Source: Bacteroidales bacterium (GTDB lineage: Bacteria > Bacteroidota > Bacteroidia > Bacteroidales > UBA932). Taken from it: DNA of 64,000 nt. The notes below the pieces were generated by a model that saw only the letters and a program-made list of their open reading frames with translations, ran no database searches and was not told the DNA's origin. Below are positions 1 to 8,187 of this stretch, in pieces (the first letter of the stretch is position 1; each line of letters starts with the position of its first letter). The DNA is taken from the NCBI GenBank assembly GCA_017548985.1, contig JAFYYW010000018.1:124001-188000 (forward strand), written 5' to 3'. Made by a program: the position numbers and the translations under genes.

Positions 1-38
1 TTACCCGCTTCAGGATTCATTTTACGGTAATTTTTCAT

Positions 39-46
39 TACCTTTG
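39..46 (+). promoter_or_regulatory. Bacteroidota -7 box upstream of candidate small RNA
   Basis: TACCTTTG fits the TAnnTTTG consensus of the housekeeping promoter in this phylum. A T-rich stretch at 17-23 is a weak match for the -33 element. Transcription would start around 50-53, at the 5' arm of the long hairpin that follows. Confidence 0.5.
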
Positions 47-150
47 TGTCGCACCACCATGAATAAATAATGGAAACTGCCCCATCAAAGGCCCTTATAA
101 GCCCTTGGCGGTGGGACAGCTTCCCTATTTGTAAATTGGTGGTGCTTTTT
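47..150 (+). ncRNA. Candidate structured small RNA, about 100 nt
   Basis: A 9-bp closing stem pairs GCACCACCA (51-59) with TGGTGGTGC (137-145), followed directly by five T residues as at an intrinsic terminator. Inside it, CTG-CCCCA (about 87-95) can pair imperfectly with TGGG-ACAG around 113-120, and GCCCTT occurs twice in tandem. A -7 promoter box sits just upstream, and no open reading frame of useful length is present. It faces the end of the element's leftward operon, so it could be convergent to it or regulate it. The structure and promoter are seen in the sequence; the function is unknown. Confidence 0.45.
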
Positions 151-172
151 ACATATCAGCCGAGGGCTTTTA

Positions 173-553
173 TCACACCTCGGTTATCTCGATGCCCTTG
201 AGGGCTCTCATCATCTTCCTCTTCAGCCGGTACTCCGGTGTCCTCGTGGCCTTGCCTCCCTTCACGTCCACCACGACCTCCTTCCCGGTGGCGGTCTCGG
301 TGAACACGAAGTCCGCCACATAATGAACCGCCTTCTGGACGCATCTGGTCACGACCTTGTCCCTCGTCTTGAGGTGGATGACCGCGTCCTCCCAGATGGC
401 GGGGATGAGCTCGAAGGGGACTTGCAGGCGCAGGTCGGATATCTCACCCTTCCTCACACCGTCTTTCAGGAAGAGGTAGAACCCCGCCTCTTTCTTGGAG
501 TCGAAACGGATGCCGTCCACCTCCACCTTCCTGTTGCCGTACTTGCTTCTCAT
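173..553 (-). CDS. DUF1064 family phage protein
   Basis: 126 residues. The N-terminus (MRSKYGNRKVEVDGIRFDSK) and the later block with E-A-G-F-Y, YVADFVF and VVVDVKGG match DUF1064, a small phage-borne family related to PD-(D/E)XK nucleases. The D-F-V-F and V-D-V-K-G residues would be the metal-binding and catalytic positions. I use the ATG at 553, which overlaps the stop of the upstream gene as ATGA; a longer frame upstream encodes only low-complexity sequence. It is the last gene of the leftward run. The family commonly occurs in phage replication or recombination clusters; the precise role is not known. Confidence 0.75.
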   Translation of the reverse strand: MRSKYGNRKVEVDGIRFDSKKEAGFYLFLKDGVRKGEISDLRLQVPFELIPAIWEDAVIHLKTRDKVVTRCVQKAVHYVADFVFTETATGKEVVVDVKGGKATRTPEYRLKRKMMRALKGIEITEV

Positions 554-849
554 TTCCTCGTCTTCTCCCCGGATATCTCGTCCAGCTCGTCCTGGAGGGT
601 CTTGGGTCTGGACTTGTCCTTGTACTCTATGGACGCCATCTTCGGGACGGCGAACGGCAGGAGGTCTACCATTATCATGCACTTCTTGGCGGGGTCGTCG
701 ATCTCGTCGTAGGCCTTCTCGAAATCACCCCAGCGGCCCTCGATGAAGGCGGCTATGATCTCCCTCTTCTCTCTCGTTATCTTGTTCGGTGTCCCGGCCT
801 TGCGTCCTCCGAGCCTGCCGAGCCCGTCGCCTTTCTCTCTCTTCGCCAT
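550..849 (-). CDS. Small phage protein, possibly terminase-small-subunit-like
   Basis: 99 residues, highly charged, no signal peptide or membrane segment. The N-terminal block G-G-R-K-A-G-T-P-N-K is a signature seen in many small phage proteins of this phylum, some annotated as DUF5681 or near terminase genes. A helical middle (EKREIIAAFIEGRWGDFEKA) and an acidic C-terminus follow. It overlaps the DUF1064 gene by 4 bases and lies 2 bases after its upstream neighbour, so it is translationally coupled on both sides. The terminase link is an inference from the motif; no large terminase lies in the visible part. Confidence 0.6.
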   Translation of the reverse strand: MAKREKGDGLGRLGGRKAGTPNKITREKREIIAAFIEGRWGDFEKAYDEIDDPAKKCMIMVDLLPFAVPKMASIEYKDKSRPKTLQDELDEISGEKTRK

Positions 850-851
850 AA

Positions 852-1409
852 TCAGTATATCTTTATCGCCGGGCCGAACGGCTGCATGGGCCGCTTGGCC
901 AGCGAGGGTGAGCGGAGTATGCTGGAGATGTCCTCCTCAAGTTTGTCGAGCTGCGACCCGTAGACCCCGGCCTGCGGCATCCCGAACTGGGAGTACCAGT
1001 CGTAGAGGGCTCCCCAGACGAGGAACCTGTGGATGTGCTCGGCGAGGGGTTCCATGAGGTTGTCGTTGAAGGTCTCCGGCAGGGAGAACCTGTACCTGTA
1101 CTTGTGGTCGTCGAGGTTGAGGTCATCGTCGGCGTAGTCCTGGGTTCTCTCCACGAGGACGGACTGCAGCCTCCTCCTCAGTATGGCGTCCCGGAACTCG
1201 ACGTACCTCACGATGACCGCCCCGTCCATGTCCTCGGACACGTCTGAGGCTATGGCGTTGCGGGACTCAGGGTTCGGGACGGCGTTGCCCTCGACATGCT
1301 TGTATGTGACGAGATCCACGTCCTTGTACACCTCGTTCTTGTATATCTCGACCACCCGCTCCTTCCTGGGGGCCTCGGTGTCGTTGTCTATGGCGAGTAT
1401 CACGTTCAT
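852..1409 (-). CDS. Element protein of unknown function, paralog 3 of 3
   Basis: 185 residues, acidic, no signal peptide. The C-terminal half (an F-S-L-P-E block, PLAEHI, FLVWGALYDWYSQ, ending AIKIY) aligns by eye with the C-terminal halves of the two genes upstream (1406-1861 and 1855-2307), which suggests a triplicated family. The N-terminal half (MNVILAIDND start, V-E-I-Y-K-N-E-V-Y) is not shared. It overlaps its upstream neighbour by 4 bases. Small consecutive paralogs in a phage cluster can be neck or connector components, but nothing in the sequence proves that. Confidence 0.65.
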   Translation of the reverse strand: MNVILAIDNDTEAPRKERVVEIYKNEVYKDVDLVTYKHVEGNAVPNPESRNAIASDVSEDMDGAVIVRYVEFRDAILRRRLQSVLVERTQDYADDDLNLDDHKYRYRFSLPETFNDNLMEPLAEHIHRFLVWGALYDWYSQFGMPQAGVYGSQLDKLEEDISSILRSPSLAKRPMQPFGPAIKIY

Positions 1410-1861
1410 AATATGGGAGGGAGTTTAGAGTAAAGGAGGTTGTCTATCTCGTTGCCGGCGTCTATGGCCATGAGGCTGTGCTTGTTGGACAGGTCTGGCT
1501 GCGAGACGTTGGAGTAGAATCTTGAGAGGGCGTAATGGACTACGAGCGAGGACATCTCCTCGGCCAGGGGCTCGGCCTTGCCGACAGCCCTCCGCTCCGA
1601 TATGTCGAAGTCGAAGACCAGCTCAGGCGGCAGCTCCATCGCGTTGTCCCGCTCCCCGGCGTACCCGCCCCTGAGGAACCTGTGGCATCTGCGGACGAGC
1701 CTTCCGACACCCTCGCTTATGCCCCGGTAGATGAGGGGCAGTTTCTCGCTTCCGGCCTCGGCCCGGTATCTCGCCTCAACGTCCGGTATCTCGGCCACCT
1801 CGTGGTGCGAGACGCCCCTGATCTCGCTGACCAGTTGTTCCGTGTATAACTTTATTACCAT
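1406..1861 (-). CDS. Element protein of unknown function, paralog 2 of 3
   Basis: 151 residues starting at the ATG at 1861 (MVIKLYTEQLVSEIRGV). The frame stays open further upstream, but that part is a shadow of the neighbouring gene. The start overlaps the upstream stop by 7 bases. The C-terminal half (V-F-D-F-D-I-S-E, PLAEEMSSLVVHYALSRFYS, KLPPIL end) resembles the equivalent part of both flanking genes. A basic central stretch (RLVRRCHRFLRGG) is present. No recognised domain. Confidence 0.65.
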   Translation of the reverse strand: MVIKLYTEQLVSEIRGVSHHEVAEIPDVEARYRAEAGSEKLPLIYRGISEGVGRLVRRCHRFLRGGYAGERDNAMELPPELVFDFDISERRAVGKAEPLAEEMSSLVVHYALSRFYSNVSQPDLSNKHSLMAIDAGNEIDNLLYSKLPPIL

Positions 1862-2307
1862 ATCTTGATGGGTGATTTGCGGGATTTGAGGAGGGAGACC
1901 GCCCTGTTCAAGGCGGCCTGCGCCTGCTCCGTGAAGACGGGAACCACCGACGGCCTCCTGGTCAGGAATATCTGGTTGCAGGTGAAGAGGACTATGAAGT
2001 CCGTGAGATCCTGCCCGATCGTCTCCTCCATCGTCTCGTCCAGGTCGGGGACATAGAAGTAAAGCCTCTCGCCGCTGGAGGAGGAGGTGTCGGTGTCGTA
2101 ATAGTACTTGCAGATGTCGAAACAACGGCTGGCTATCGCGGCGACGGCGTCGTTGATGAGCCTCTCGACCGTGGGCGTGTCCTTCTCTGTCAGGACTACG
2201 CTGTCGTAGAGCGATATGCCGTTGTCCCCGTAGGCCTCGTCCGCGACCAGCGACACCTGCTGCGCGACGAGCGCGTGTAACTCGGATTTGTCTATTGTGT
2301 AATACAT
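1855..2307 (-). CDS. Element protein of unknown function, paralog 1 of 3
   Basis: 150 residues, starting MYYTIDKSELHALVAQQV. It is the first gene after the integrase in the leftward run, 58 bases from the integrase stop. It has an acidic centre with a D-T-D-T-S-S-S-S run, then Y-F-Y-V-P-D-L-D-E-T, an L-T-D-F-I-V-L-F segment and a basic end (SRKSPIKIW). The C-terminal half lines up with those of the next two genes. The family function is not known to me. Confidence 0.65.
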   Translation of the reverse strand: MYYTIDKSELHALVAQQVSLVADEAYGDNGISLYDSVVLTEKDTPTVERLINDAVAAIASRCFDICKYYYDTDTSSSSGERLYFYVPDLDETMEETIGQDLTDFIVLFTCNQIFLTRRPSVVPVFTEQAQAALNRAVSLLKSRKSPIKIW

Positions 2308-2365
2308 AATTCGCCGACACTATACTGTGCCAGCGAATATAACGAGGGGGAAGTGGAGTCGAGGT

Positions 2366-3460
2366 CTATCTTTCCCCAATGGAGGGGATGAGATCGACGG
2401 TCATCCTCTTGTTCTCGTCCACTATCTTGGCGTAAAGCTGGGTGGTGGATATGTTGGCGTGTCCGAGGAGGGACGACACGGTGTAGAGGTTCGCCCCGAA
2501 CGTGAGGAGCATCGTGGCGTAGGTGTGCCTGGCGCAGTGGAAAGTGACACGCTTGCCGATCCCCGCCCTGCCGACCCAGTCCCTTATGTCCTCCCCGATG
2601 GTCACGCGGTTGGGGAGGTCGAACACCTTGCCCTCGCCCCTCTCCGGAAGCTGGGCGAGGGCGTTCGAGGACAGGGGGACATAGACCGCCCTTTTTGTCT
2701 TTATCTGGGTGGCCTCCACCTGCATGCCCCTGCCGCTGTCCCTGACCCTGTCCCACGTGAGGGCCTCGATGTCACTCAGGCGGAGACCGGTGAAGCAGGC
2801 GAAGAGGAAGGCCCTCTTCACCGACTCGTTGCCGCACCTTGTCTCCGTCAGCTTCCTCACCTCGTCGAACGTGAGGTACTCCCTGTTGCTCTCCGGCGGC
2901 CTCGGCCTCTCCGGGACATCCATCTTCGAGATGGGGTTCTCCCTTATGAGATCCTCCCTGTACGCGTGGTTGAACACGGTGTTGAGGTTGGAGAAGTAAA
3001 GGTAGATCGTGCTTTCGGCCAGACCCCTCTGTCTCATGTGCCTGACGAATTCGAGGATGTACCGCTTGTCAACCGTCCGGAGGGTTGCCCTCCGCCCGTA
3101 GTCGAGAAGCCATCTCCTTATCTTGTCCATCGTCCCGGCCTGGCCGACCTGCCCCTGCTTCCTGTAGAACTCCGCCCTCTCCTTGACATAATCCGTGACA
3201 AGCATGTCCCTCTCGGCGGCCCTCCTGATCCCCGCCTTGCCCTCCTGCATCTCGATCGTGCGCCTTGTCTTCATCGCCTCGGCGGCGATGAGGGTCTCGC
3301 GGTTCTGGAGCTTGTCGACCCTCGTCCTCTCAGGGACGAGGTACATCCTCAAAAACTCCCTTGTCCTCACGCCGTTGACGGTGTAGTCCAGATATAATGT
3401 TTGCCCTCCGTTTTTTGTCTTCCTCTGGCGGAGGGTCACGAGTTCTTTAGGTTTGGTCAT
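2366..3460 (-). CDS. Tyrosine-type site-specific integrase
   Basis: 364 residues, the normal length for a phage or ICE integrase. After an N-terminal arm-binding region (to about residue 90), a core-binding SAM-like domain spans about 95-190 and the catalytic domain about 200-360. Catalytic residues are visible: Arg in TGLRLSD, the H-x-x-R motif in HCARHTYA, the second His in GHANIST and the nucleophile in QLYAKI. It would catalyse integration and excision of the element that extends to the left edge. It is first in the leftward gene run and faces away from the chromosome junction; three phased GGGATA repeats lie 36 bp upstream. Unlike the integrase at 29041-30189, it keeps the first catalytic Arg. 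Confidence 0.95.
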   Translation of the reverse strand: MTKPKELVTLRQRKTKNGGQTLYLDYTVNGVRTREFLRMYLVPERTRVDKLQNRETLIAAEAMKTRRTIEMQEGKAGIRRAAERDMLVTDYVKERAEFYRKQGQVGQAGTMDKIRRWLLDYGRRATLRTVDKRYILEFVRHMRQRGLAESTIYLYFSNLNTVFNHAYREDLIRENPISKMDVPERPRPPESNREYLTFDEVRKLTETRCGNESVKRAFLFACFTGLRLSDIEALTWDRVRDSGRGMQVEATQIKTKRAVYVPLSSNALAQLPERGEGKVFDLPNRVTIGEDIRDWVGRAGIGKRVTFHCARHTYATMLLTFGANLYTVSSLLGHANISTTQLYAKIVDENKRMTVDLIPSIGER

Positions 3461-3624
3461 GGAAGTGACAAATAAGTGACAGAATTTCGGGAAAATTTGG
3501 GATATGTGCGGGATATAAGCGGGATAAACCGATGCTTTCTAAACGTTTGACACACAATAATATATGCTTATAAACCGTTGATTGTCAAAGGATTGGCGAG
3601 TAAGGATTTTTATTCAGTGGTTAA
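3461..3624. other. Junction region between integrase and chromosome
   Basis: No gene is seen. It holds three phased GGGATA repeats (3497-3526) and an inverted repeat TTTGACA (3546-3552) / TGTCAAA (3583-3589) around an AT-rich centre. The second could be an attachment site core with flanking recombinase sites, or an operator for the integrase promoter. The element boundary is expected here. Confidence 0.4.
3497..3526. repeat. Three GGGATA repeats at exact 11-bp spacing
   Basis: TTGGGATA (3497), GCGGGATA (3508) and GCGGGATA (3519) are spaced by one helical turn each, just upstream of the integrase start. Such phasing is typical of cooperative protein binding; integrase arm sites or a repressor operator are the natural candidates. 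Confidence 0.5.
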
Positions 3625-4050
3625 TCATTCTAAATCATCATCGTAATCCATTCCGTAACTGGAGGCGATATCGAACTTGTCCCATGCCTCCTCCATCTCA
3701 CGCCTCTCTTTCTTTGTGGGACGTCCGGTACCCCTGTCCCTCCGCAAGAAAAATGTCTCCACGGGAGCCCTGAGCTTGTCAAGTTCCTCCTGGGAGGTAA
3801 GATTCTCCGCGTAATCCGGAACCAGCTTGGCTCCAAGACGGTGGGGTGGAATCTGTATCAATTTGTAGGAATACTGGATTATCCCTTTGTGGACATTGAT
3901 GGTATCTCCTGTTTTCACCAAACGTGATGGCTTGACATTTGAGCCGTCAATCTTGACCTTGCCACCTTTGCAGGCTTCTGTAGCCTCTGTGCGGGTCTTG
4001 TATATTCTTAAAGCCCAGAGGACTTTGTCGATTCTGTCAGATTCAGCCAT
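3625..4050 (-). CDS. hslR: S4-domain RNA-binding protein, Hsp15 family
   Basis: 141 residues. The S4 RNA-binding fold occupies about residues 5-65 (RIDKVLWALRIYKTRTEATE, then G-G-K-V-K-I-D-G and K-T-G-D-T-I-N-V). It is followed by a family-typical linker and a basic GTGRPTKKERREME segment, with an acidic tail. Hsp15 homologues bind free 50S subunits carrying stalled nascent chains. I use the ATG at 4050 rather than the TTG 9 bases upstream. It sits 5 bases downstream of the ManA-like gene and is probably co-transcribed with it. It is the first chromosomal gene after the integrated element. Confidence 0.85.
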   Translation of the reverse strand: MAESDRIDKVLWALRIYKTRTEATEACKGGKVKIDGSNVKPSRLVKTGDTINVHKGIIQYSYKLIQIPPHRLGAKLVPDYAENLTSQEELDKLRAPVETFFLRRDRGTGRPTKKERREMEEAWDKFDIASSYGMDYDDDLE

Positions 4051-4055
4051 GGTGT

Positions 4056-5048
4056 TCAATTCCAGATTCTCAGATGTGGGTCAGGGGAGTCGGCGGAGTC
4101 AGGTTGGCTGTCGCCGATATAAGAGTCGGGATCGTTCCGTCTTTCAACTGTGGCCTCAAGAAGCGCGGTGCCTTCCTGAGCCGGCAGAAGGAGGATGTCA
4201 TTTACCTCGGATGGTACCAGTACGGTTTGGCCTGCCTTGATACTGACTTGAGGGAAACTTTCGGTCCCGGGACCCGGCTGGATGACGGCCTCTCCACTTA
4301 AGCAGGAATAGGTCGAGAATGGGCCGGGTTGGTCGCTGTATATGTGGAGCGGGTCACTTAAATCCATCCTTGTCACCTTGAACTCATCCCTTTCTGAAGA
4401 AGGGGAGTACTTGAGGAATGAGATAAAATCAAATGCCTCTTCGAGAAGGACGGGATCGTCTCCAGAGAGATTTGAGCCAAGGTCATAGATGTTGAAAGTA
4501 AGTTCGGAACTCTCCGAGATCTCGAGAATGGTAAGACCGGGCCCAGCGGCGAAGACGGTGCCAGGCACGATGAGGAAAGAGTCTCCCTTTACGGGATGGA
4601 ACTCGTTGAGGATCTCTTCGATACGGCCGTCCATACACCTGCGGTAAAAGTCCTCGGGCTCGACATCCCTTTTGAGACCGAGATAGATCTTGGCATCCGG
4701 TTCCGCTTCCAGCACGTGCCACATGGCGGTCTTGCCAAGGGAATCGTACCTCTGTTCCGCCTCACTGTCAGGGATATTCACCTGAAGCGGCTGCCAGCCG
4801 TCAGTCTTGATTTCCTTGACCAGTATAGGGAACTGGAGACCATAATACTCGAAAGCGTCGTCCCCGACAACTCTTTCCATATATGTGCCCATCAGTTCCT
4901 CCAGGGAATTGCCCCCGAACCACCCTTCAGCGACCATGGAGTTCACGAACCCGAGGTCCGCGATCTTGTAGCTGACACGGCCCCAGGGGGTCTGGGAGTC
5001 GTTGTCGAGGAATTTCATGGGGTATAGTCTCCTGTCTTTCTCTTCCAT
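4056..5048 (-). CDS. ManA-like protein lacking zinc ligands (probable pseudoenzyme)
   Basis: 330 residues from the ATG at 5048, which has a GGAGG upstream; a TTG 30 bases earlier would be longer but is less likely. The fold is that of type I mannose-6-phosphate isomerase: N-terminal TPWGR, FPILVKEI, then the cupin core. Three of the four zinc ligands are replaced. The usual QVH reads QVN (residues 89-91), GKTE reads GKTA (Ala 108), and the His of GTVHA is Phe (166); only the Gln is kept. It is therefore unlikely to isomerise mannose-6-phosphate by the family mechanism, although the sequence is otherwise well preserved. It lies 35 bases after addA and before the S4 gene. A sugar-phosphate sensor or another non-catalytic role is possible but unproven. 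Confidence 0.8.
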   Translation of the reverse strand: MEEKDRRLYPMKFLDNDSQTPWGRVSYKIADLGFVNSMVAEGWFGGNSLEELMGTYMERVVGDDAFEYYGLQFPILVKEIKTDGWQPLQVNIPDSEAEQRYDSLGKTAMWHVLEAEPDAKIYLGLKRDVEPEDFYRRCMDGRIEEILNEFHPVKGDSFLIVPGTVFAAGPGLTILEISESSELTFNIYDLGSNLSGDDPVLLEEAFDFISFLKYSPSSERDEFKVTRMDLSDPLHIYSDQPGPFSTYSCLSGEAVIQPGPGTESFPQVSIKAGQTVLVPSEVNDILLLPAQEGTALLEATVERRNDPDSYIGDSQPDSADSPDPHLRIWN

Positions 5049-5083
5049 ATCAAGTCGGCGTTTCCTCCAAATATACAAAAAAG

Positions 5084-8000
5084 TCAGTCAATCTCATCGG
5101 AATTGACATACCATATCGCGGTGGAGACATTCTCGTGGCCAAGACGGCGGTAGATATTGGCATACCGGCCCACTTGTGCCCGATAGCGTTGCTCTTTCTC
5201 GCCAAACTTATAGTCAATTATCGTGACCGCGCCATCCTTGATCACGACCCTGTCCGGTCTCCATTCCCGACCGTCCGAATCAATTAGGGACACCTCGTTG
5301 AAAACCTCCGCTCCCTCCAGGGGGAACCACTCCGGATGTGCCGAGATCCTTTTTGACAGCAGATCAATGACTTCCGTCTGTTTGTCCCCGTCCAGATCCC
5401 CCTGCCTGACGGCCAGGATCACGGAGGCCTCAAGGTCTGAGGGAACCCTGACCCTCGAGAGGATGTCGTGCAAAACGGTGCCATTGTGCCTGGCTTCCTC
5501 GATGGCCGCACCCTCATCAGTGAAGAAATATGCCGCCTCGGAGGAGAGCCTTAACCTTCCACGATCCTCGGATTCGTCATCCTCGTTCTCGGGATTCAGC
5601 GGAAATGAAGGGTAGCCGGGCTCACGTTTGGTGATACCGGAATCCTTCCTCTTCATTTTGGAGAAGTCATATATCTGCCCCAGGCTGAATGTTCTTGTCA
5701 GACCATCGTCACTATCCTCCTGGCTGAAACCGGAGAGGATATTCCCGTCTCCAAGATACTCTTTGAGGATACCTGCGAGGCTTTTGGCAGGGGAGCAACC
5801 ACCATCCGCGATGATGGTCATTCCCTTACCGGCCCTTGTCAGGGCGACATAGAGCACATTGATGTTGTCTATGTATTGGAGAAAAAGCTCATTCAGGTAG
5901 TCTTTTTCGAATAGGGTCCCGGTGCTTTTCCCCGAAAGATTGATGTCGAACGCCGTCTTCCCGATTCCGTCAAGAGGGGTTCCTTCCACATTGGGGACTG
6001 ACCAGGACTTCCCATCCCGGAACAGTCCGACTTTCTCAGCATAGGGGAGGATGACATAGGGGAACTCAAGGCCCTTTGACTTGTGGACGGTCATAACCCT
6101 GATAGCCTCCACGTCGGAAGGGGAACTGACCATCGGGTCGGCCTTGTCCCATGCCTTCAAGAAAGTGTCAAGGGAGTTCCCATTGACCGCGACATGGTCC
6201 ATCACGTAATCCATAAATGACTGGATGTAAAGGGTCTCGCTTTTGAATATCTCCTTGTCGGGTCCATTGGCGAGTAGCCTCGCGAGCCTTTCACACAAGT
6301 CGACCAGGGAGTGGAAAGAAAGGTCACTGACATCGAGTCCGGCTTCTTTCGCCAGGAAGGATCCGATCGTGTCGTCAGGGTTCTTGACAGAGGAGATCAG
6401 CGATACAAGCTTCCTCACGATGAAAGATGACTTCAGGTTCAGGGAGTCGTCTGAAATCACATCCCAACCATTGTCCATCAGAAAGGTAGCCACCTTTGAA
6501 CCTTCTTTGTTGTTTCTCACGAGGACAGTTATGTCTCCAGGAAGCGCTCCGGCGTCCATAACCTTCCGGATGGTCCTGAGGATGTGGTCATTCTCTTCCT
6601 CAGCAGGGCAGAACACGGCTTCAACCGAGCCTTCCTCCGCCTCCTCAGTCATCACCAGCTGCTCCTCGAACTCGCCGTCCTCCTTTTTGCCGTAGATCCT
6701 TGAGACGGATATTCCCCCGGCCTCATCTCCATAGGCCTTGTCCAAGCGTTCAGCGGCATAGGCGAAGAACTTGTTGTTGAACTCCACCAGGTTTTTCAGG
6801 CTCCTCCAGTTACCCTCGAGGTTGTCTTCCTCGGCTGCGGGGAACTGCGCCGCGACATCGGCGGCCATCAGTTTCCAGTCGGAACCTCTGAAGCGGTAGA
6901 TGCTCTGCTTCACATCTCCAACCAGGAGATTATCAAATCCTTCCGAGTCACTATTCGCTATCAGTGGCTTGAAATTCTCCCACTGCACCCGGGAGGTGTC
7001 CTGGAACTCGTCCAGCAGGAAATGCTCAAACCTGACTCCCAACTTCTCGTAGATGAAGGGGGCGTCAGCTCCGTCAATTATGTTCTTGAGAAGGACATTC
7101 GAGTCGTCAAGGCTCAGCACATTCTTCTCTTTCAGAAGGTTCTGGAACTCTTTTCGCAACTCGGAAGCGATCCCAAGGGAGCCAATCTGGTCGAGAAGGA
7201 TACGGGCTGTCTCGTATGCCTTCGCCCCGTGGTCGTAGAAAGCCACGAATCTGGCGAATGGGGGAAGAAGGTCTCCCTCAAGATGGGCGTATGCCTTTTG
7301 GTCGCTCCGCTTGAACCAAGTGGAGTAATCAGACGCCTTCCCCCGTACCGAATCCGAGATCTCAGGGATGGATGCCCTTGGCTCCAGCGCGATAATCTTA
7401 TCGAGATACGCCCCAAGCCACTTCCGGCTTGTGTCGTAAGGTGATAACCCGTTGTCAGAGAATGCTTTGTCGACTTCTCCAGCCGCCTTTTTGAGACCCT
7501 CTATGAAGTCGGTCATGTATTGTCTGAGGCGCTTTCTCAAGGCAGCGAGACTCTCTTTTGAATATGCCCTGTCCTCATCGATCCCGTTTTCTTCCAAAAC
7601 GGTGCGATGCTGCTCGGATTTCAGGCGTTTGGCCATATTCGTCAGATCATATTCAAGATTTGGTTTCTTGCCTTGCTCTATTTGCTCCATCATATTGTCG
7701 CTGAGCCACCCCAGGAGGGCCTTGTCATCCTCAGTCAGGGAGTCCAGGATCCTGTCCACCGTCTCGGCCACAAGGGACTCCTTGTCAAGTTCGACCTGAT
7801 AGGAAGCGAATTGGCCGATTTCCCTGGAGAAGGCCTTCAGGGTCTGTTGGAAGAAGCGGTCTATTGTGCTGACAGCGAAAGCCCCGTAGTCGTGGAGGAT
7901 GCGGATGAGGATGTCCCCGGCCTTTCTCTTGAGGGCTTCAGCCGATGAGAAAAGTGACGGGATGAAATCATCCTTATATGGAGATTTTGAAGGGTCGACG

Positions 8001-8185
8001 GAAAGGGTGTGGAGTTCTTTCAGAATCCTCTTTTTCATCTCATCGGTGGCCTTGTTGGTGAAAGTCACCGCGAGGATATGCCGATATGCTGAAGGATCAG
8101 CCTCCGAGAGTAGGATCCTGATATATGTCTCGGCCAGGTTATGTGTTTTGCCGGAACCGGCTGACGCTCGTAATATCTTGATCAT
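5084..8185 (-). CDS. addA: UvrD/Rep-type helicase-nuclease, AddA-like subunit
   Basis: 1033 residues from the ATG at 8185, 2 bases after the addB stop. SF1 helicase motifs are in order: Walker A RASAGSGKT (residues 6-14), TFTNKAT, Walker B LLDEFQDTS (about 390), GDVKQSIYRFRGSD, VMTVHKSKGLEFP and LYVALTRAG. The C-terminal domain carries a PD-(D/E)XK nuclease (RPDRVVIKDG then IIDYKFGE). With the next gene it should form the AddAB-type enzyme that resects double-strand ends for RecA loading. Gene order addB-addA with near-zero spacing supports complex formation. It ends in TGA, showing UGA is a stop in this genome. Confidence 0.93.
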   Translation of the reverse strand: MIKILRASAGSGKTHNLAETYIRILLSEADPSAYRHILAVTFTNKATDEMKKRILKELHTLSVDPSKSPYKDDFIPSLFSSAEALKRKAGDILIRILHDYGAFAVSTIDRFFQQTLKAFSREIGQFASYQVELDKESLVAETVDRILDSLTEDDKALLGWLSDNMMEQIEQGKKPNLEYDLTNMAKRLKSEQHRTVLEENGIDEDRAYSKESLAALRKRLRQYMTDFIEGLKKAAGEVDKAFSDNGLSPYDTSRKWLGAYLDKIIALEPRASIPEISDSVRGKASDYSTWFKRSDQKAYAHLEGDLLPPFARFVAFYDHGAKAYETARILLDQIGSLGIASELRKEFQNLLKEKNVLSLDDSNVLLKNIIDGADAPFIYEKLGVRFEHFLLDEFQDTSRVQWENFKPLIANSDSEGFDNLLVGDVKQSIYRFRGSDWKLMAADVAAQFPAAEEDNLEGNWRSLKNLVEFNNKFFAYAAERLDKAYGDEAGGISVSRIYGKKEDGEFEEQLVMTEEAEEGSVEAVFCPAEEENDHILRTIRKVMDAGALPGDITVLVRNNKEGSKVATFLMDNGWDVISDDSLNLKSSFIVRKLVSLISSVKNPDDTIGSFLAKEAGLDVSDLSFHSLVDLCERLARLLANGPDKEIFKSETLYIQSFMDYVMDHVAVNGNSLDTFLKAWDKADPMVSSPSDVEAIRVMTVHKSKGLEFPYVILPYAEKVGLFRDGKSWSVPNVEGTPLDGIGKTAFDINLSGKSTGTLFEKDYLNELFLQYIDNINVLYVALTRAGKGMTIIADGGCSPAKSLAGILKEYLGDGNILSGFSQEDSDDGLTRTFSLGQIYDFSKMKRKDSGITKREPGYPSFPLNPENEDDESEDRGRLRLSSEAAYFFTDEGAAIEEARHNGTVLHDILSRVRVPSDLEASVILAVRQGDLDGDKQTEVIDLLSKRISAHPEWFPLEGAEVFNEVSLIDSDGREWRPDRVVIKDGAVTIIDYKFGEKEQRYRAQVGRYANIYRRLGHENVSTAIWYVNSDEID

Positions 8186-8187
8186 GA

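Larger units (their letters stand above)
1..3600. mobile_element. Right end of an integrated phage-like element (left part outside window)
   Basis: A tyrosine integrase (2366-3460) heads a leftward run of overlapping small genes that ends in a DUF1064 phage protein; a convergent candidate small RNA lies at 47-150. To the right, ordinary chromosomal genes begin at 3625, so the element border should fall between 3461 and 3624, where direct and inverted repeats are present. No tRNA lies there, and with the other end missing the attachment site cannot be fixed. The cargo seen is not enough to tell a prophage from a satellite or integrative element. Inference from gene order and content. Confidence 0.7.

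Noticed and set aside
1406..2320. One 304-residue gene
   Set aside because: The upstream two thirds is a low-complexity frame opposite to a better gene at 1855-2307; the coding part starts at ATG 1861.
2327..3397. Long plus-strand open frame opposite the integrase
   Set aside because: It lies on the strand complementary to a clear integrase with all catalytic motifs, and its composition is that of a shadow frame.
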